Shown one piece after another: positions 20,217-31,639 of a stretch of 64,000 nucleotides of DNA. Under the pieces are notes generated by a model. That model saw nothing but the letters and a program-made list of their open reading frames with translations, had not been told where the DNA came from and ran no database searches. A program made the position numbers and the translations under genes. Numbering within the stretch: the first letter of the stretch is position 1; each line of letters starts with the position of its first letter. The DNA lies in contig OZ038454.1 in NCBI GenBank assembly GCA_964036195.1, positions 2,232,001 through 2,296,000 on the forward strand. Reading direction: 5' to 3'. Source of the stretch: Sphaerolaimus hirsutus (taxonomy: Eukaryota > Nematoda > Chromadorea > Monhysterida > Sphaerolaimidae).

Positions 20217-22390
20217 TTGTTGAATGTGCACCCTGCAATCGGTGATTTCCACTTACCTAATTGGTGAATATTTTTTGAGCTCACACCATGGATCAAATTG
20301 AATTGAATCAAATGATAAAATAACAATTATAATAAATAACAACAATTCTAATATCTGTTGATAAATATGGAGATATAACAGGGGTGGACCCCCAATGCTT
20401 GACCTACCTATCTTGCCCAGACCCCACTCTTCAGTGCAGTGCCATTTTTATGGACTGGCACCAATTAATGATTTTCAATTTGTCTTTCCCATGGGATTAC
20501 ATTTGGAGGTTATGGTAATGCAGCTTCCAAAACAAAGTGCATCATTGTAGACAGCCAGCACCATCAGAAACCATCATAAATGTATTTATTGCTTCATGAT
20601 TTGCAAATTTTTAAACCACAGGGGTACTATTTGGGGGTTACAAACACAGTCAAAGTAGGTAGTGTTGAATACACATTTGATGTCAGCAAGATGAGAAAAC
20701 CCCTGGTTCACTGGTTCATCATTTGCAATTTTTGAGCCCTATCACTGAAAACTGAGCAATCCATGCCCAAATCAATTTAGTTTTGCTTTAAAATGTAAAA
20801 ATTGAACTATAAAATATTGCACATTGATGCAATCGTCCAGACACTTAGAGCCAGTTTCTTTACTTTCTGAAGATAGCTAAAAATTAACATTCTATAAACA
20901 CACTTACCCAATACGCCGACAGAGTAGTTTCAAGTTCTGACTACTAAATGGTTTGACTCTTCGTAACATTTGATATGTACAGTCAATAAACACGAACTTA
21001 CTTACCAGCTTTGCAGGGCATTTTGCATGACATTCGACATTTTACAGGGTCTGGGTTGGGTTGAGAATCCGACCCGACCCGACCCGAACCCGCTACCCGC
21101 ACTTTTTAGAACCGAAACCCGAACCCGACTCTGCTACCCGAACCCGATACCCGACCTCAATACCTGAACCCCACTCAATACCCGAAAATACCCGCAAAAA
21201 TTTCCCACATGTTCAGTCTTTAAAGCAGTTTGGAAGTGTTCTGAATACAACTTCCAGTTGTTTGGTGCAGTTGTGATTTAGACACTTTTAATTGGTTTGT
21301 TTCAATTAGTTCAGATATGATTCTATTTTGTACTGCATGTTTTCATTCACATTTGAAAAACAATTGATTCAATTGAAGACAAAGCTGCCTTTCCCTTATT
21401 GGCCGAAACGGCTGCCAGATATATGGGAATGGGTGCACTTGATTCAAGTTTTCTCCTCAGTGTGTTCAGTTGCGCTGGTTCAGTGAGGTAGACAGTCTGA
21501 CTGGGTGCACTGCCAGGCACGGTGCCAGAGCAATTTAGAAAAAAGTTGTCTGCTCAACTGCAGAATGTCCACACAGTTGAGTTTGCACTGTTTTGTAATC
21601 AGGCATTGAGAATTGATATTTTGAGTGTGCCAACAGTTACACATTATTGCGATCCTGTGAATGCCACTGGAATACTGCCACCATTAACTAAGATGTTTCA
21701 AGCACTATTGAACCTTTTGGTGGGTTTAATCAATTAAGCTCAAGGTTTAGTCACTCAATTTTGGTAAAGCTCAATTGCTACAATTGGATATCATTACTAA
21801 GAATCATTGAAACATATTTCTTTTAGGTTCACAGTGCAATGGCTTTGGCAGTTATTACCCAAGCAAGTTGAGGTCACACTGTAAGCCAATCTGAATCCAC
21901 CAAAAATATGTTTCACAATTGTTAGGGGCCTCAGCCACCATGGTGTGATGGTATCCCACAACAAGTGGGGTTACATTTTATTTATATCAAAAATTATGGT
22001 CATGCTTTTTTCTTGAGCAAGATGATTTTTTGGAATAACTGGGGAGTTTCATTCCAAAAACGCATATATCCTCAATTTTCAATTTTTCAAAATCACATTT
22101 TAAAGTTTGACGATGGCCCGATGGCGCTATGTTTGGGTGACAAAGCTTGCTTTGCCATTTTCAGATAGATCCGACATTTCTCTACAATTTTTGTGAATAC
22201 AAATTTCGTTGGCCAGGAAATATTGAGGGAGTTATGTGAGATTTTCAAGATGTGAGATAAGTCACCCAAAATTGGGAACAAATCTGAACATTTGAAATTA
22301 AATGTTGAATAACTTCGTGCATCACAGGCAAAAGTACACTACTGCAAAGCCCGTGTCTAAAAGTACATCTAAATAAATTTTCAGATCAAT
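20217..22390. other. no recognised gene; one ACCCGA-word repeat end
   Basis: After the stop codon of the thyroglobulin-domain gene no convincing exon is seen. Bases 21005-21056 are the right end of a CCCAGACCC element. Bases 21059-21200 are a run of ACCCGA/CCCGAACCCG words of the same reiterated-word style, but no matching second end was found. 21522-21737 has an open frame of no known family. Confidence 0.5.
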
Positions 22391-22391
22391 A

Positions 22392-22570
22392 CCGTATTTC
22401 CTCGAAATACCCCCCGGGGGGTGATTGTTTCATAGTGGTCCCGAGAGGGGGGGGGTTAAACGAGGGGGGGGGGGGGGTATTTCGAGGGGGGGTTATTATT
22501 TCACAAGAAAATTTTTGAAAACCAAGTACAAAATAGTCGTCTGAAACGTACGCAGACGTCGAAAAATGCA
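22392..22570. mobile_element. left half of a TA-flanked CCGTATTTCC element
   Basis: CCGTATTTCCTCGAAATACC terminus after TA, then G-runs with TTTCGAGG, then the ACGTACGCAGACGTCG centre also seen in 17272-17717. The right half is absent or diverged. Confidence 0.6.
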
Positions 22571-22937
22571 ACAAAAACCGCCATTTATAAGGTTCTGTAG
22601 ACTAATATTAGTATGTACCTATATACATGCATATTTGATTTATAGTGCAAAATAGATTTGGAAATTCATGTATGCATTTTTGGAAATGAAACTTTATTTT
22701 GTATGGGAATTCCGGCCAGCTCTTCGCGGCCGCTCCGAAGCACGCGTGCATTTTTTTGAAATGATCCTATTTTTTGGATATGTGCATTTTCGATATGAAA
22801 CTCCAGTGGTCTGAGATGGATTGATGCATTTTCAATGTGAAAGTCCTGTTTTTCATAGGGGACCGGTCATGGATATGTGAACTTTCGATGTGAAAATTGT
22901 GATTATTTCGGTACCACTGTATCTCTGGAACGAAATG

Positions 22938-23102
22938 GACTATAACGCTAATTTTTGTTCTAAAATGTGAAAAACTATACGTGGAGGTCAAATCCATGCT
23001 TAATACGATTTTTCTGGATTTGGCGCTTGTGAACTTTTGGAACAGAACTCCCCAAGTGTTGCATCTCCATGTGTATTTGCATTTAGATATACACCTTGTG
23101 AT
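22938..23102. repeat. dispersed 165-bp repeat
   Basis: Matches 37639-37801 along its whole length with few differences (GGACTATAACGCT, ACTATACGTGGAGGTCAAATCC, GTTGCATCTCCATGTG). Nothing coding is seen. Confidence 0.75.
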
Positions 23103-24211
23103 AGATGCTGTTTTTTTGTTGTTCAATCCAATATACTCCACGGACCGCATGCTATGCATTTTTCTGAAGGAAACACTCCATCATGACGTCATCAAAAATA
23201 AAATTAAAATAATTCCAGTAAAAAAGTTAAAAAAATATTTCGGGAAAAACATTCCTCATTTGTATGCGACTCCGCCTTTTTTAAAATATTTTTCTTTTTG
23301 TGAAAGTGCATACATAAGTATGCAGCTCGCGCGTTATCGACCAAGACATGTTTTGGACCCGAACGCGGACATTTCAATCGTGTGCGTACTACGTACAATT
23401 GCCCAAGATTTAATTGGGCAGGCAGATTTCTTGCCTACCTGCCCGGCGCCTGACACGCCCGTCACGCCTGCCAGGCGCCTGACACGTAAGTTGTGCCTGC
23501 CAGACGTGCCCTCATTCGTGCCAGATTTGCAGAGTTGTGCAAATACTGGTATTTTTGGAAAACGTAAACGTAAACGTAAATTTAAAGTGTTTTTAGATTT
23601 TGCAAGAAAAAATAGCCAATAGGTGGAATTTTTATGTAACTGAGTTTAATAAATACCAACATTTGAAAACATCAATCTAAACCAGAATTTAAGATTCTGG
23701 CACCCTGTTTCGACCATTTCCAGCAGACAGGGATTTCTAAGAGAGTAGCATGGTCTCGTCAGTGCTCACTCTCTGGAAATCTACTAACCCCCCCAGAAAA
23801 AACCCCCCGTGTATACCGCGTCCGGCGCGCCGCCGGTGGGGCTGGTGAGCTCGCTGCCCGAGTGCTTGCTGGCCGGCATGTTGTCGTGACGCCTCTTGCC
23901 AAGCGGCATGCAAATCTGCGGTGCGTCGGCGGGCGGGCGTGTGAAACCAAGGCGTGTGAAGGCACGAATGACCAACGCATGGAAAAACCGCTCTATTTAT
24001 GTCGCGTGTGCATGGACTTTTTTTACTCGGAATACCGTATTCCTAATAGTTTCGTAATCATTCAAATTCGTGCCTTTTCTGAAACTCAAGGAAAACGATA
24101 CAGCCTTGTTTAATCACCAAAGTAGGGGTATATGTCAACTAGGTGGATAGATTAAATCTCTACGTATTTAGTTAAAAATAATGGAATATAGTGAATGTGT
24201 AAGTAGAAAAG

Positions 24212-27034
24212 TCACTCAATTAATTGAATAATTTCAACCATTAATTGTGTATCAGGATATTTATTCCAATGATACAATAAATCACTGTATTTCAAGCTGC
24301 ATTGAAGAGCCACTTGTAGCAGTGTCTTCTTATCATATGCATTTTCTTTAAAGCCTTTAATTATTGGTTCAATACCTAGCTTGAAGTTATTCCAGCTAGA
24401 GCTTAGTCTAAGGGTGTGTAACCAGTGCCCAAAAAATGTTCCCAATTTAACTTTCTCAGAATGAGCAGACTCATAGTGTGTCGTCGTAATGCATTTGAAT
24501 GAAAAGTCCCATCTTTTGTCATAAAGTTTCCAGCTTTTATTTGAGAAATCAATGTGCATATCCAGGAATTCTGTAGAAACACTATTGTCATCTGTTCTAC
24601 TTATGGGCATGCTATCTGGATAAATCTCTGAAACGATTTTGGCTGGGTCTATGTTTGCAGATGCATGAAAACACAGTAGCAGGTCATCTATGTAGCGAAA
24701 ACTACGCAAAAGTTGATACTGTGTTTGTCTGTTTTTGCTTAGCCATATCATTTCCATGCTTAGCAGTGTACTACAAGCTAAACTAGGTGCAGAAGAACAT
24801 CCCATTGGTAGACCGGATACTTGTTTAAAAGTTTTTTGTGCAAAAACCAAATAGTTTTCAGATAGTATTGTGTGGACTAATGTAACAAATTCCGTAATAT
24901 CTAGGCTTGGCATACATTTATGTCTTTCATTAGCATACCATACTTTCTTCCAGCCTACCACTACATATCTCTTTTTTGCATTTTTATAGCATTTTTGTGC
25001 AAGGAAGTTCATATGTTTAATGATTTCAGAGTGGTCCATGTTTGGATACAATGTGGAGAAATCCCCACAGAATCCTCTCAGATCAATATTTTCTTGTTTA
25101 CAATGTTCCAGAAAGGTTTTGACATCTAATGATGAGTCACAAGGCCAGTAATCTGTACAAGCAGTTTCATTAGCATCTGTATAGGATATGCAATAATTTT
25201 TAATGTGCTTTTTGAAGTGTTGTACGATTCTGTGCAGTAATATAGCTAATGGTTTGAGTGGTGCGTACGTACCGGCAGTAATAAATCTAAATTTAGTTGG
25301 GTTTTTATGCATTTTTGGGATCAGGTAAATTCTAGGAACTGACTGTTTAACTTTGTTTGGATGAATGCCATAATTTTGAAGAATTTGTCTGTGTCTAGAA
25401 AGTATCTGGTCTTCTGTGGTAGGGACTGGACTGTATGTTTTGTTGCCATTGGTCAGAAGTTGAGAATTAACGATGGTTATACCCAGTTCTTTCATCATAA
25501 TAATTGCTGCATATTTTTTGCAAATTATAATCATATTACTTGTGGCTTTGTCAGCGGGAGCAATAATGTATTTTGTCTGTAGTGTTTTTGCCTTTTCTTT
25601 AAGTTGACGTAAATTGATATCCAGACATTGAGGTTTAGGAGTCCAATGTTTGGTTCTTTTGCGCACATATGGCAGTACTTTGGAAAGTAAATCCATTTTA
25701 TTTGCAATGTGGTATTTTTCTGCCAATTTTTCTATCATGTTGTGCATCATAATGTGACAATTTGCTACAGTGTTGTCTTGTGCCATTATATATTTAGATC
25801 CCATTGTTAAAGCATTTATTATGTATGGATCTTCAACCACGGACAGATCACCAGTGATGATATGTTTGTGGAATGCATCAACATATTGTGAAGTTGCACA
25901 TGTGCAATCCATAGTTGCCATGTCAATTAATTCCTTTTCTGTAATATTAGTGAATTCCTTGTTGTGATTACAGAAGGTTTTAGATAATGGCATGTTATAT
26001 TTGTAGTAAACAACAAACTTATTATGCTTAAGCCAGTCATTGCTAATTGAATCTGTGAAGATTTTGCTATTCAGAAATTTAGATGGTCTTATGCAATCCA
26101 TTGTGCTACCAGGGAACAAACATTCAATGTAGTGTTTTTTCCTTAAATCTTTTGGTTTTGTTGCTTCCTTTTTCCATTTACTTGTTAAAAAGGCAACAAC
26201 AGCAAGTGCTAGGTCAGTGGAGTAATTACACAATTTCCGATGTAATGTTCCAATTTCTTTCTGTAGTTGCAATAGTTCACCTTTTCTTAATTTTGACAAA
26301 TAACCTATCGCTTTATGGAAACCTTGACTATGACACTGTATTTGTTCCAAGCCCAATATAATGTCTTGAAATGTCAAAATTTTCTGTTTTGTCTTTTTAC
26401 CTCTTATGCGGTCTTTGTGATCCCTGGGGACTGGACGTGAGAAATAGGGGCTGTTTTTTGTTCTAGGGATTGAGAACCGAGAAATGTTGCCGTAGCCTTT
26501 TATCTTAGTGTTCAGACTGAACGGATATGCTGTGTTCAAAATCAGAGTCCATTCTAGTTCAGCATCCGGTAAAGTATCTTTTGGGTAACACCCTAGTACT
26601 TTGAATTTTGGGTTGTGTCCACACATTGAAAAGTGTCTAACTAGCTCAGTGTTTAGTTTGCCTTTTTGAAAACTTCTAATGTGTTCTCCAATGCGTATTT
26701 TAAGTTTACGGCTAGTCATTCCCACATAGCTGATGCCACAGTCGGAACAGAAGCAGTGATAAACAACGTTGGTACTGTTACAATTAATATTTTGATTTGT
26801 TTGTCCGCTTAAATATCTATATCCAGTGCTACATGCTGAGTGTAAAGGGTTTTCGTCAATATATTCACAATATTTACAGTTATTACATTTATTTGTTATT
26901 AGTGCTGTATCCTGGGGATCTGCCAATGTCACGGCAAACTGTTTGTTTGCGCAAGAAACCATGCAAGTGCGATCCAGGAAAGCGAAGGTTTTAGGGTAGG
27001 TAGCAGGCCAAGGGAAGGTCTGAGGCCGGCCCAA
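24212..27034 (-). CDS. Penelope-like retroelement polyprotein, N-terminal GIY-YIG (Naiad type)
   Basis: An uninterrupted 940-residue frame. Residues ~50-56 form a small zinc motif CNNCKYC. Residues ~90-150 form a GIY-YIG nuclease domain (VVYHCFC, GISYVGMTSRKLKIRIGEHI). A long linker follows, then a reverse transcriptase with Penelope-type motifs: IAPADKATSNMIIICKK, PRIYLIPKMHKNPTKFRF, motif A GDFSTLYPNMDH (~660), motif B GLPMGCSSAPS (~745), catalytic motif C RYIDDLLL (~780), then TEFLDMHIDF. Canonical Penelope elements carry GIY-YIG at the C-terminus. The N-terminal order plus the zinc motif matches the permuted Naiad clade. The nuclease nicks DNA and the RT copies the element RNA from the nick. 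The frame is intact, so the copy is young or active. Terminal repeats or a hammerhead motif were not identified. Confidence 0.9.
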   Translation of the reverse strand: MGRPQTFPWPATYPKTFAFLDRTCMVSCANKQFAVTLADPQDTALITNKCNNCKYCEYIDENPLHSACSTGYRYLSGQTNQNINCNSTNVVYHCFCSDCGISYVGMTSRKLKIRIGEHIRSFQKGKLNTELVRHFSMCGHNPKFKVLGCYPKDTLPDAELEWTLILNTAYPFSLNTKIKGYGNISRFSIPRTKNSPYFSRPVPRDHKDRIRGKKTKQKILTFQDIILGLEQIQCHSQGFHKAIGYLSKLRKGELLQLQKEIGTLHRKLCNYSTDLALAVVAFLTSKWKKEATKPKDLRKKHYIECLFPGSTMDCIRPSKFLNSKIFTDSISNDWLKHNKFVVYYKYNMPLSKTFCNHNKEFTNITEKELIDMATMDCTCATSQYVDAFHKHIITGDLSVVEDPYIINALTMGSKYIMAQDNTVANCHIMMHNMIEKLAEKYHIANKMDLLSKVLPYVRKRTKHWTPKPQCLDINLRQLKEKAKTLQTKYIIAPADKATSNMIIICKKYAAIIMMKELGITIVNSQLLTNGNKTYSPVPTTEDQILSRHRQILQNYGIHPNKVKQSVPRIYLIPKMHKNPTKFRFITAGTYAPLKPLAILLHRIVQHFKKHIKNYCISYTDANETACTDYWPCDSSLDVKTFLEHCKQENIDLRGFCGDFSTLYPNMDHSEIIKHMNFLAQKCYKNAKKRYVVVGWKKVWYANERHKCMPSLDITEFVTLVHTILSENYLVFAQKTFKQVSGLPMGCSSAPSLACSTLLSMEMIWLSKNRQTQYQLLRSFRYIDDLLLCFHASANIDPAKIVSEIYPDSMPISRTDDNSVSTEFLDMHIDFSNKSWKLYDKRWDFSFKCITTTHYESAHSEKVKLGTFFGHWLHTLRLSSSWNNFKLGIEPIIKGFKENAYDKKTLLQVALQCSLKYSDLLYHWNKYPDTQLMVEIIQLIE

Positions 27035-27204
27035 GCCCCAGACCTGTAAAAAAAGGGGTGCCAGTTCTGTTGGGCATCTCTGCCTTTAAAGGCGGGCCGG
27101 TATCCCTGAATAGGGAATCCCACCTTTTGACCATGTGCGAGGCATGCCACAGTGTAGGACTGGCCCCCTACACTGTTTACAAGCCGATCCTCGCACACTT
27201 CCAT
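27035..27204 (-). other. leader region of the Penelope-like element with a second open frame
   Basis: Upstream of the 940-residue frame another minus-strand frame is open (27204 to 26929: MEVCEDRLVNSVGGQ, AFKGRDAQQNWHPFF). It overlaps the start of the main ORF. It could be an upstream coding segment joined by frameshift, or simple leader sequence. A possible + strand exon also lies at 27298-27354, between TTCTTTGTAG and GTACTTAA. Confidence 0.35.
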
Positions 27205-27933
27205 GCTAATTGTGTTATCTCATTGGCGAAGAAACATGTAGAAATTTGTATTTGTAATTTGGCTAATCACGGCATTTTGTGCATTTTTTCTTTGTAGAAA
27301 AGGAAAAGGCAAATCACCCCTCAGGGTGGTAGGCAAGTTCAAGATGATCCCCAGGTACTTAACCAAAACTGTTAAATAATTTATGTTGACGAATGTTTCA
27401 GGATAAATAGGTTAATTTGAGATGACAAAGATTTACAAATAAATTTATTTATAGACCAAAGTAAATAATCGTATCGAGTCGCGTAGAAATAAATTAAAAT
27501 GCAAACAAAGGGTATGAGTAAATGACATTAAAATGTTTCCAAAGATGAATAAGTAAATATAACTTTTAGGCACTACCATTTATGGTATTTTTATCTTCAG
27601 AGTATGCTGATAAATGGTACTGCCTATTTTCAGTAGTAAAGTGTAGCATAAAGATGCCCTATTTTGCACATATCACAATGGTTTAATCATTGACCGTAGG
27701 TGTAAAATAAGAGTTGGACAGAAGTGCAGTGAAAAACTGGTCGGATATCGATACCAGCCGCGCTACTGGGCACCGATCCGGCGTGGGCAGCAACATAGGC
27801 ACTGACCGAGGTAAGGGCCAAGCCCCCTCGCGGTCTGTACCGAAGTCACCGGCCACACAGAACCGGCCCCCGGACACGCTTCCGGCACTGAAACCCACCC
27901 AGCAAATCTTGTGTGGAGAAGTCTGGAGGGGCA

Positions 27934-28320
27934 CTAGGTGGAAGCCGACGACGGCCCCGCCACTGCAGACCCGTCCGGCGTGGGCCGCGACCCCGACACA
28001 GTCCCCGGCGCGGGCTGAGCCCCCACCGCGGTCTGTACCTGAGCCGCCGCCCCCGTCGAACTGGCCACCAGTAGCGTGCCCGGCGGCGGAATCCACCCAG
28101 CACCCATTTTAGAAGGGTCAATGATTAAACCCTCTTCACGTATCCACTCTTCGTAGGTTAACACCTTGGTGCCGAATTTGAACCGATTCCCCATCAATTT
28201 GACAGCGCGGCGCATGTCGACGTTGCGCTTGCAGCACAGCGCGGCGGCCACCTCTCGGCAGCGCACGATATCCCAGCTGCTAATAAACACATTTTTTAGC
28301 ACAACAAATCGTTTTTGCAA
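27934..28320 (-). CDS. unknown protein fragment with GC-rich low-complexity tail
   Basis: The minus-strand open frame is convincing from about 28278, where a TTTATTAG acceptor precedes DIVRCREVAAALCCKRNVD, then VKLMGNRFKFGTKV, LTYEEWIREEGLI and DPSKM. The C-terminal half is Ala/Gly/Pro/Thr-rich in unusually GC-rich DNA, unlike the surroundings, and may be untranslated. A nearby minus-strand start exon (28894-28838: MSAGASFDAFHYTGH, donor GTAAGT) does not match in phase, so the two are not joined directly. No family was recognised. It lies inside the 6.26 kb hAT insertion and so could be element-borne. Confidence 0.4.
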   Translation of the reverse strand: MQKRFVVLKNVFISSWDIVRCREVAAALCCKRNVDMRRAVKLMGNRFKFGTKVLTYEEWIREEGLIIDPSKMGAGWIPPPGTLLVASSTGAAAQVQTAVGAQPAPGTVSGSRPTPDGSAVAGPSSAST

Positions 28321-29125
28321 GTTTTAAGTACCCGAAAATGGTTCGATTTATTGTATTTGAGAAATTGATAGAAAGCGCAGGTGTTTGGTGGAACTTTAAA
28401 TAAGTAACGAGGTTTTTTGGAATTTTTTTCCTGGCGTCAGCACAGGTTTTGAAGGTGATTGAAAGAATGCCCAAATTAACCGGCCATCAGGTGTGTAATT
28501 CCTATTGATCGAAACGGCCCTTTCGCATCCCATTTTAAAATTTTTGAAGTTTTCATATTTGGCCTTTCAATCAAAAATGAATTTCACATCTTGGTCGCAC
28601 GTCAATCTGACAATCAGCACATGATTGGCCGTCGTGCTATTTTTCCCCCCGCCTCTGACCGTAGACAAAAAAGATGTGATCTAATAGATGGCGCTAGCCA
28701 ATAAGACAGAAACAAAAAAAGGGGAAAGTAATACACTGAAATTTCTGGATTATTAACAGAGCCATTATTAGATCACATTCCTGGATTCTATCCACGCGGC
28801 GCGTGCCACCCGGGCCAAATCAGTCATCTAAAGGTACTTACAAACTCTGTAATGTGTCCTGTATAGTGAAACGCGTCAAACGATGCACCGGCAGACATGT
28901 GAAGAGCACCAAATACCATTTCCAAATCAAAAGTATAAATACTAAAACGTAAGGTATTTTTCAAATACCAAGGAATACGTAAAAAAAACGTAAACGTAAA
29001 AATTTTACACACAGTATTTGCCATTGTGCTTTGGAAAATAACATAATTTTTACCTTTGGATGGGTAAATCGCTCCATCTGCACCACTTTCTGTTGTAAGT
29101 GTGGCCAAATCAAACTACGCTGGTG

Positions 29126-29312
29126 ATTCTGGGGGAGTCCCAGACCCTGTAAAATGCTTTGTAAAATGTCAAATGGCATGCAAAGTGTCTAAAGTCATGC
29201 AAAATGCCCTGGAAGGTGACCAATTTTTGCCATTTTGCTGGGCATTTTAAATAAGTTTTGACATTTGCATGAAATTTTACATTTTACAGGGCATCCTACA
29301 GAGTCTGGCATT
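29126..29312. repeat. CCCAGACCCTGT palindromic element
   Basis: Left end GAGTCCCAGACCCTGTAAAATGC and right end CAGAGTCTGGCATTGG, with the AAAATGTC/TGCAAAGTGTC words of this family mirrored around 29225. It is more diverged than the 19.3 kb copy. Confidence 0.65.
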
Positions 29313-30165
29313 GGCACCAGAGCTTGCACTCGAACCTCCAGTTTCAAAATGTGTGCTACTCACAGTTGTTGCAAGTGGCATCGTCAGAATTCATCACAAA
29401 AAAATTTATAAACGCAAGGCTCTACAAACAAACAAAAAGGTTTCTGTGTTCAGCATTTGAACACATTTTTGAATATGTACCCGAAATTCCATGTGTACGT
29501 GCAAGCATGCAGTCACTTTTTACATACACCGCTTTTTTGTACATAAACATGTTACATTTATGCAAAAACATGAGAATATTGTTGGCTGCAGGTGGTGCAA
29601 CCCATTTGAACATGTGCACGTGAGAACGATCACAAGTTTTTTTACGTTTTCCCTAGTACCCGGGTATTTTGGTCAGGAAAACGTAACAAAACGTAATGGT
29701 ATTTTTGGAAAACGTAAACGTAAACGTAAGTATAAATACCCAAATAACCGGGTATTTCGGGTAAACGTAAATACGTTTTTCCAACTCTGCAGATTTGCCC
29801 GAAAAATGGCAAACGAGATTTAATTGCGAGGGCAGGTCAGGCAAAATTAAAAGAAGGCAATATCTGCCCTGCACACTCGGGGGTGCAGGGCAGACATTAT
29901 TTACATTAAATAAACGTATGAACCGTATGAAAAAAATGTGCGAAACGTGCCAAAACTTCAAAATCGCCAAAAATATATAAGTAAAATAGGAACCATGTAT
30001 AAAAGCGTATGAAAACCGATGTGTGTATAAACAAAATAGTGATTATGACGGGGGGGTGTTTCGCTGAATAAATGTTCGATTACACGGAATAAACTCGCTG
30101 TGAGATGACACCATTTTTACAGAAACAACCACTCGATATTGTAGGAGAGTCAGTGGGCCAGAGTT

Positions 30166-30344
30166 GGTCAGGTGCCAGTCCCAGACCGGGTAAAATTCCC
30201 TGTAAAATGTCAAATGTCATGCAACGTATGAAAAGTCATGGAAAATGCCCTGCAAAATGGCAACCGAGTTTGCATGACTTTAGACACTCAGCATGACATT
30301 TGCCGTTTTACCGGTCATTTACAGGGTCTGGGACTGCCGCCAGG
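30166..30344. repeat. CCCAGACC palindromic element, target of a TTCGAA-word insertion
   Basis: GTGCCAGTCCCAGACC at the left and GGTCTGGGACTGCCGCC at the right, with mirrored AAAATGTCAAATGTC words. The right flank CCGCCAGG is duplicated on both sides of the adjoining element 30345-31630. Confidence 0.65.
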
Positions 30345-31630
30345 TAACGATGGCAAACCCTCCAAAAAAAAGTATTTAAATTTTTAAGTGTTTTTTCCAA
30401 AATGAGTTTTTGAATTTTCGAATTTTTCCTGAAATGAATTTTCGAATTCCAAATTTAATTTTTAATTAATTTAATTTAATTTAATTTTCAAATCTTTTTT
30501 GGCAATTTTCGAATTTTTTTTGGCTATTTTCAAATGTTTTCAAATAATTTTTGAATTTTTTTGTAAAAGTATTGAATCTGAAGTTTTAAATGAAGAATTT
30601 GGACTGTTTTGGACGTGGCTATACTCGGCAGATGTGATACTCTACAAATAGATATGATTTATGTCTTTGGCTGGCAGACAGCCAACCAAAAACTTGTGAA
30701 CCGACTCCCCACTCCACTCCACTTCATCCCAACTCTGAACTAATTCAGTGAGCCGGAAGTTCACTGCCAACTGCAATTATGACATCATGATGGAGTGTTA
30801 CCTCCAGAAAAATGTACAGTGTAATGTCGCCCGAGTGTAGCACACTGAGCGTACTCAGTGCATACAGTGCTAACTTCACAAGATACAGGTAAATACTTCT
30901 CAAACCACTCTTCTTTGATAATATCTTTGATCACATCTCTTTTATACTCCAGTAACATTACACCCTGCATGCGTGGTTCCCGCTGGAAGCGTGCCAAATA
31001 TTTTTCTACACATGTGATTTTTATAAAAAGTTCATCTCAGTTATAACGCGATATGTTAACTTATTCACAACAATGATTTTTTTCATATTTTATACAAAAA
31101 TAGCATGCTTTGTGATTATTGGCACACTTCCAACGTGAGACATAAATCAGGCAGAGTATCATGTTCACCGAGTATACTTATAAATATGTGCAGTTCCTAT
31201 GGGCCGTCCCAGACATCTGTAAAATGCTCTGTGAAATGTCAAATGTTATGCAAAGTGTCTAAAGTCATGGAAATGCTGTGGAAAATTGCAAATATGTTAA
31301 CCATTTTCCCGGGCATTTTCATAACTTTTGACACTTGCACATTTTACAGGGCATTTTACATTTCAACGTTTTTGGACGTTTTTTTGTTTTGTTTCGCTTT
31401 CTCATACGCACCGCGTACCAAATGTCAATTTATTGAGCATGTTGAACTTAAGAGTTAGTTTTGTTGCCTTGAATTCCCTGAAAAATTTGAAAAGTATTTT
31501 CAAATTTTCGAATTTTTTGAAAAATAAATCGATTTTTAAGTGTTTTTTCTAGGGGTGAAATAAAATTTCGAAAATTATGAAAAAATTCGAAAATGTTTTC
31601 GAATTTTCGAATCTTTTTTTGCCATCGTTA
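30345..31630. mobile_element. TTCGAA-word hAT-like element (1286 bp)
   Basis: Ends TAACGATGGCAAA / TTTGCCATCGTTA with a perfect 8-bp duplication CCGCCAGG (30337-30344, 31631-31638). The arms are reiterated TTTTCGAATTTT words, with shared inner blocks (CACCCCTAG/CTAGGGGTG, GCCTTGAATT) also in 60899-62058. A dispersed repeat (30620-30845) and a CCCAGAC element (31200-31370) are nested inside. No transposase. Confidence 0.85.
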
Positions 31631-31639
31631 CCGCCAGGA

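Larger units (their letters stand above)
23530..29789. mobile_element. large hAT-type insertion (6260 bp) containing a Penelope-like element
   Basis: Ends CAGAGTTG / CAACTCTG with a perfect 8-bp duplication CAGATTTG (23522-23529, 29790-29797). The TTTACG/CGTAAA words at both ends place it in the same family as 4977-14129 and 46242-47029. The flanks read as one GGCAGG-word palindromic repeat when it is removed. Inside are a Penelope-like retroelement (24212-27034), a possible gene fragment (27934-28320) and an internal piece (28905-29060) matching the right inner part of 4977-14129. No hAT transposase was recognised. Confidence 0.8.

Noticed and set aside
24212..24300. Hammerhead ribozyme near the Penelope-like element
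   Set aside because: I looked for CTGATGA...GAAA cores next to the ORF on both strands and saw none that convinced me; a covariance-model search would be decisive.
24212..27034. Group II intron or LINE reverse transcriptase
   Set aside because: The GIY-YIG domain, KMHKNP and LPMGCSSAP motifs and the absence of an apurinic-type endonuclease or maturase domain fit a Penelope-like element.
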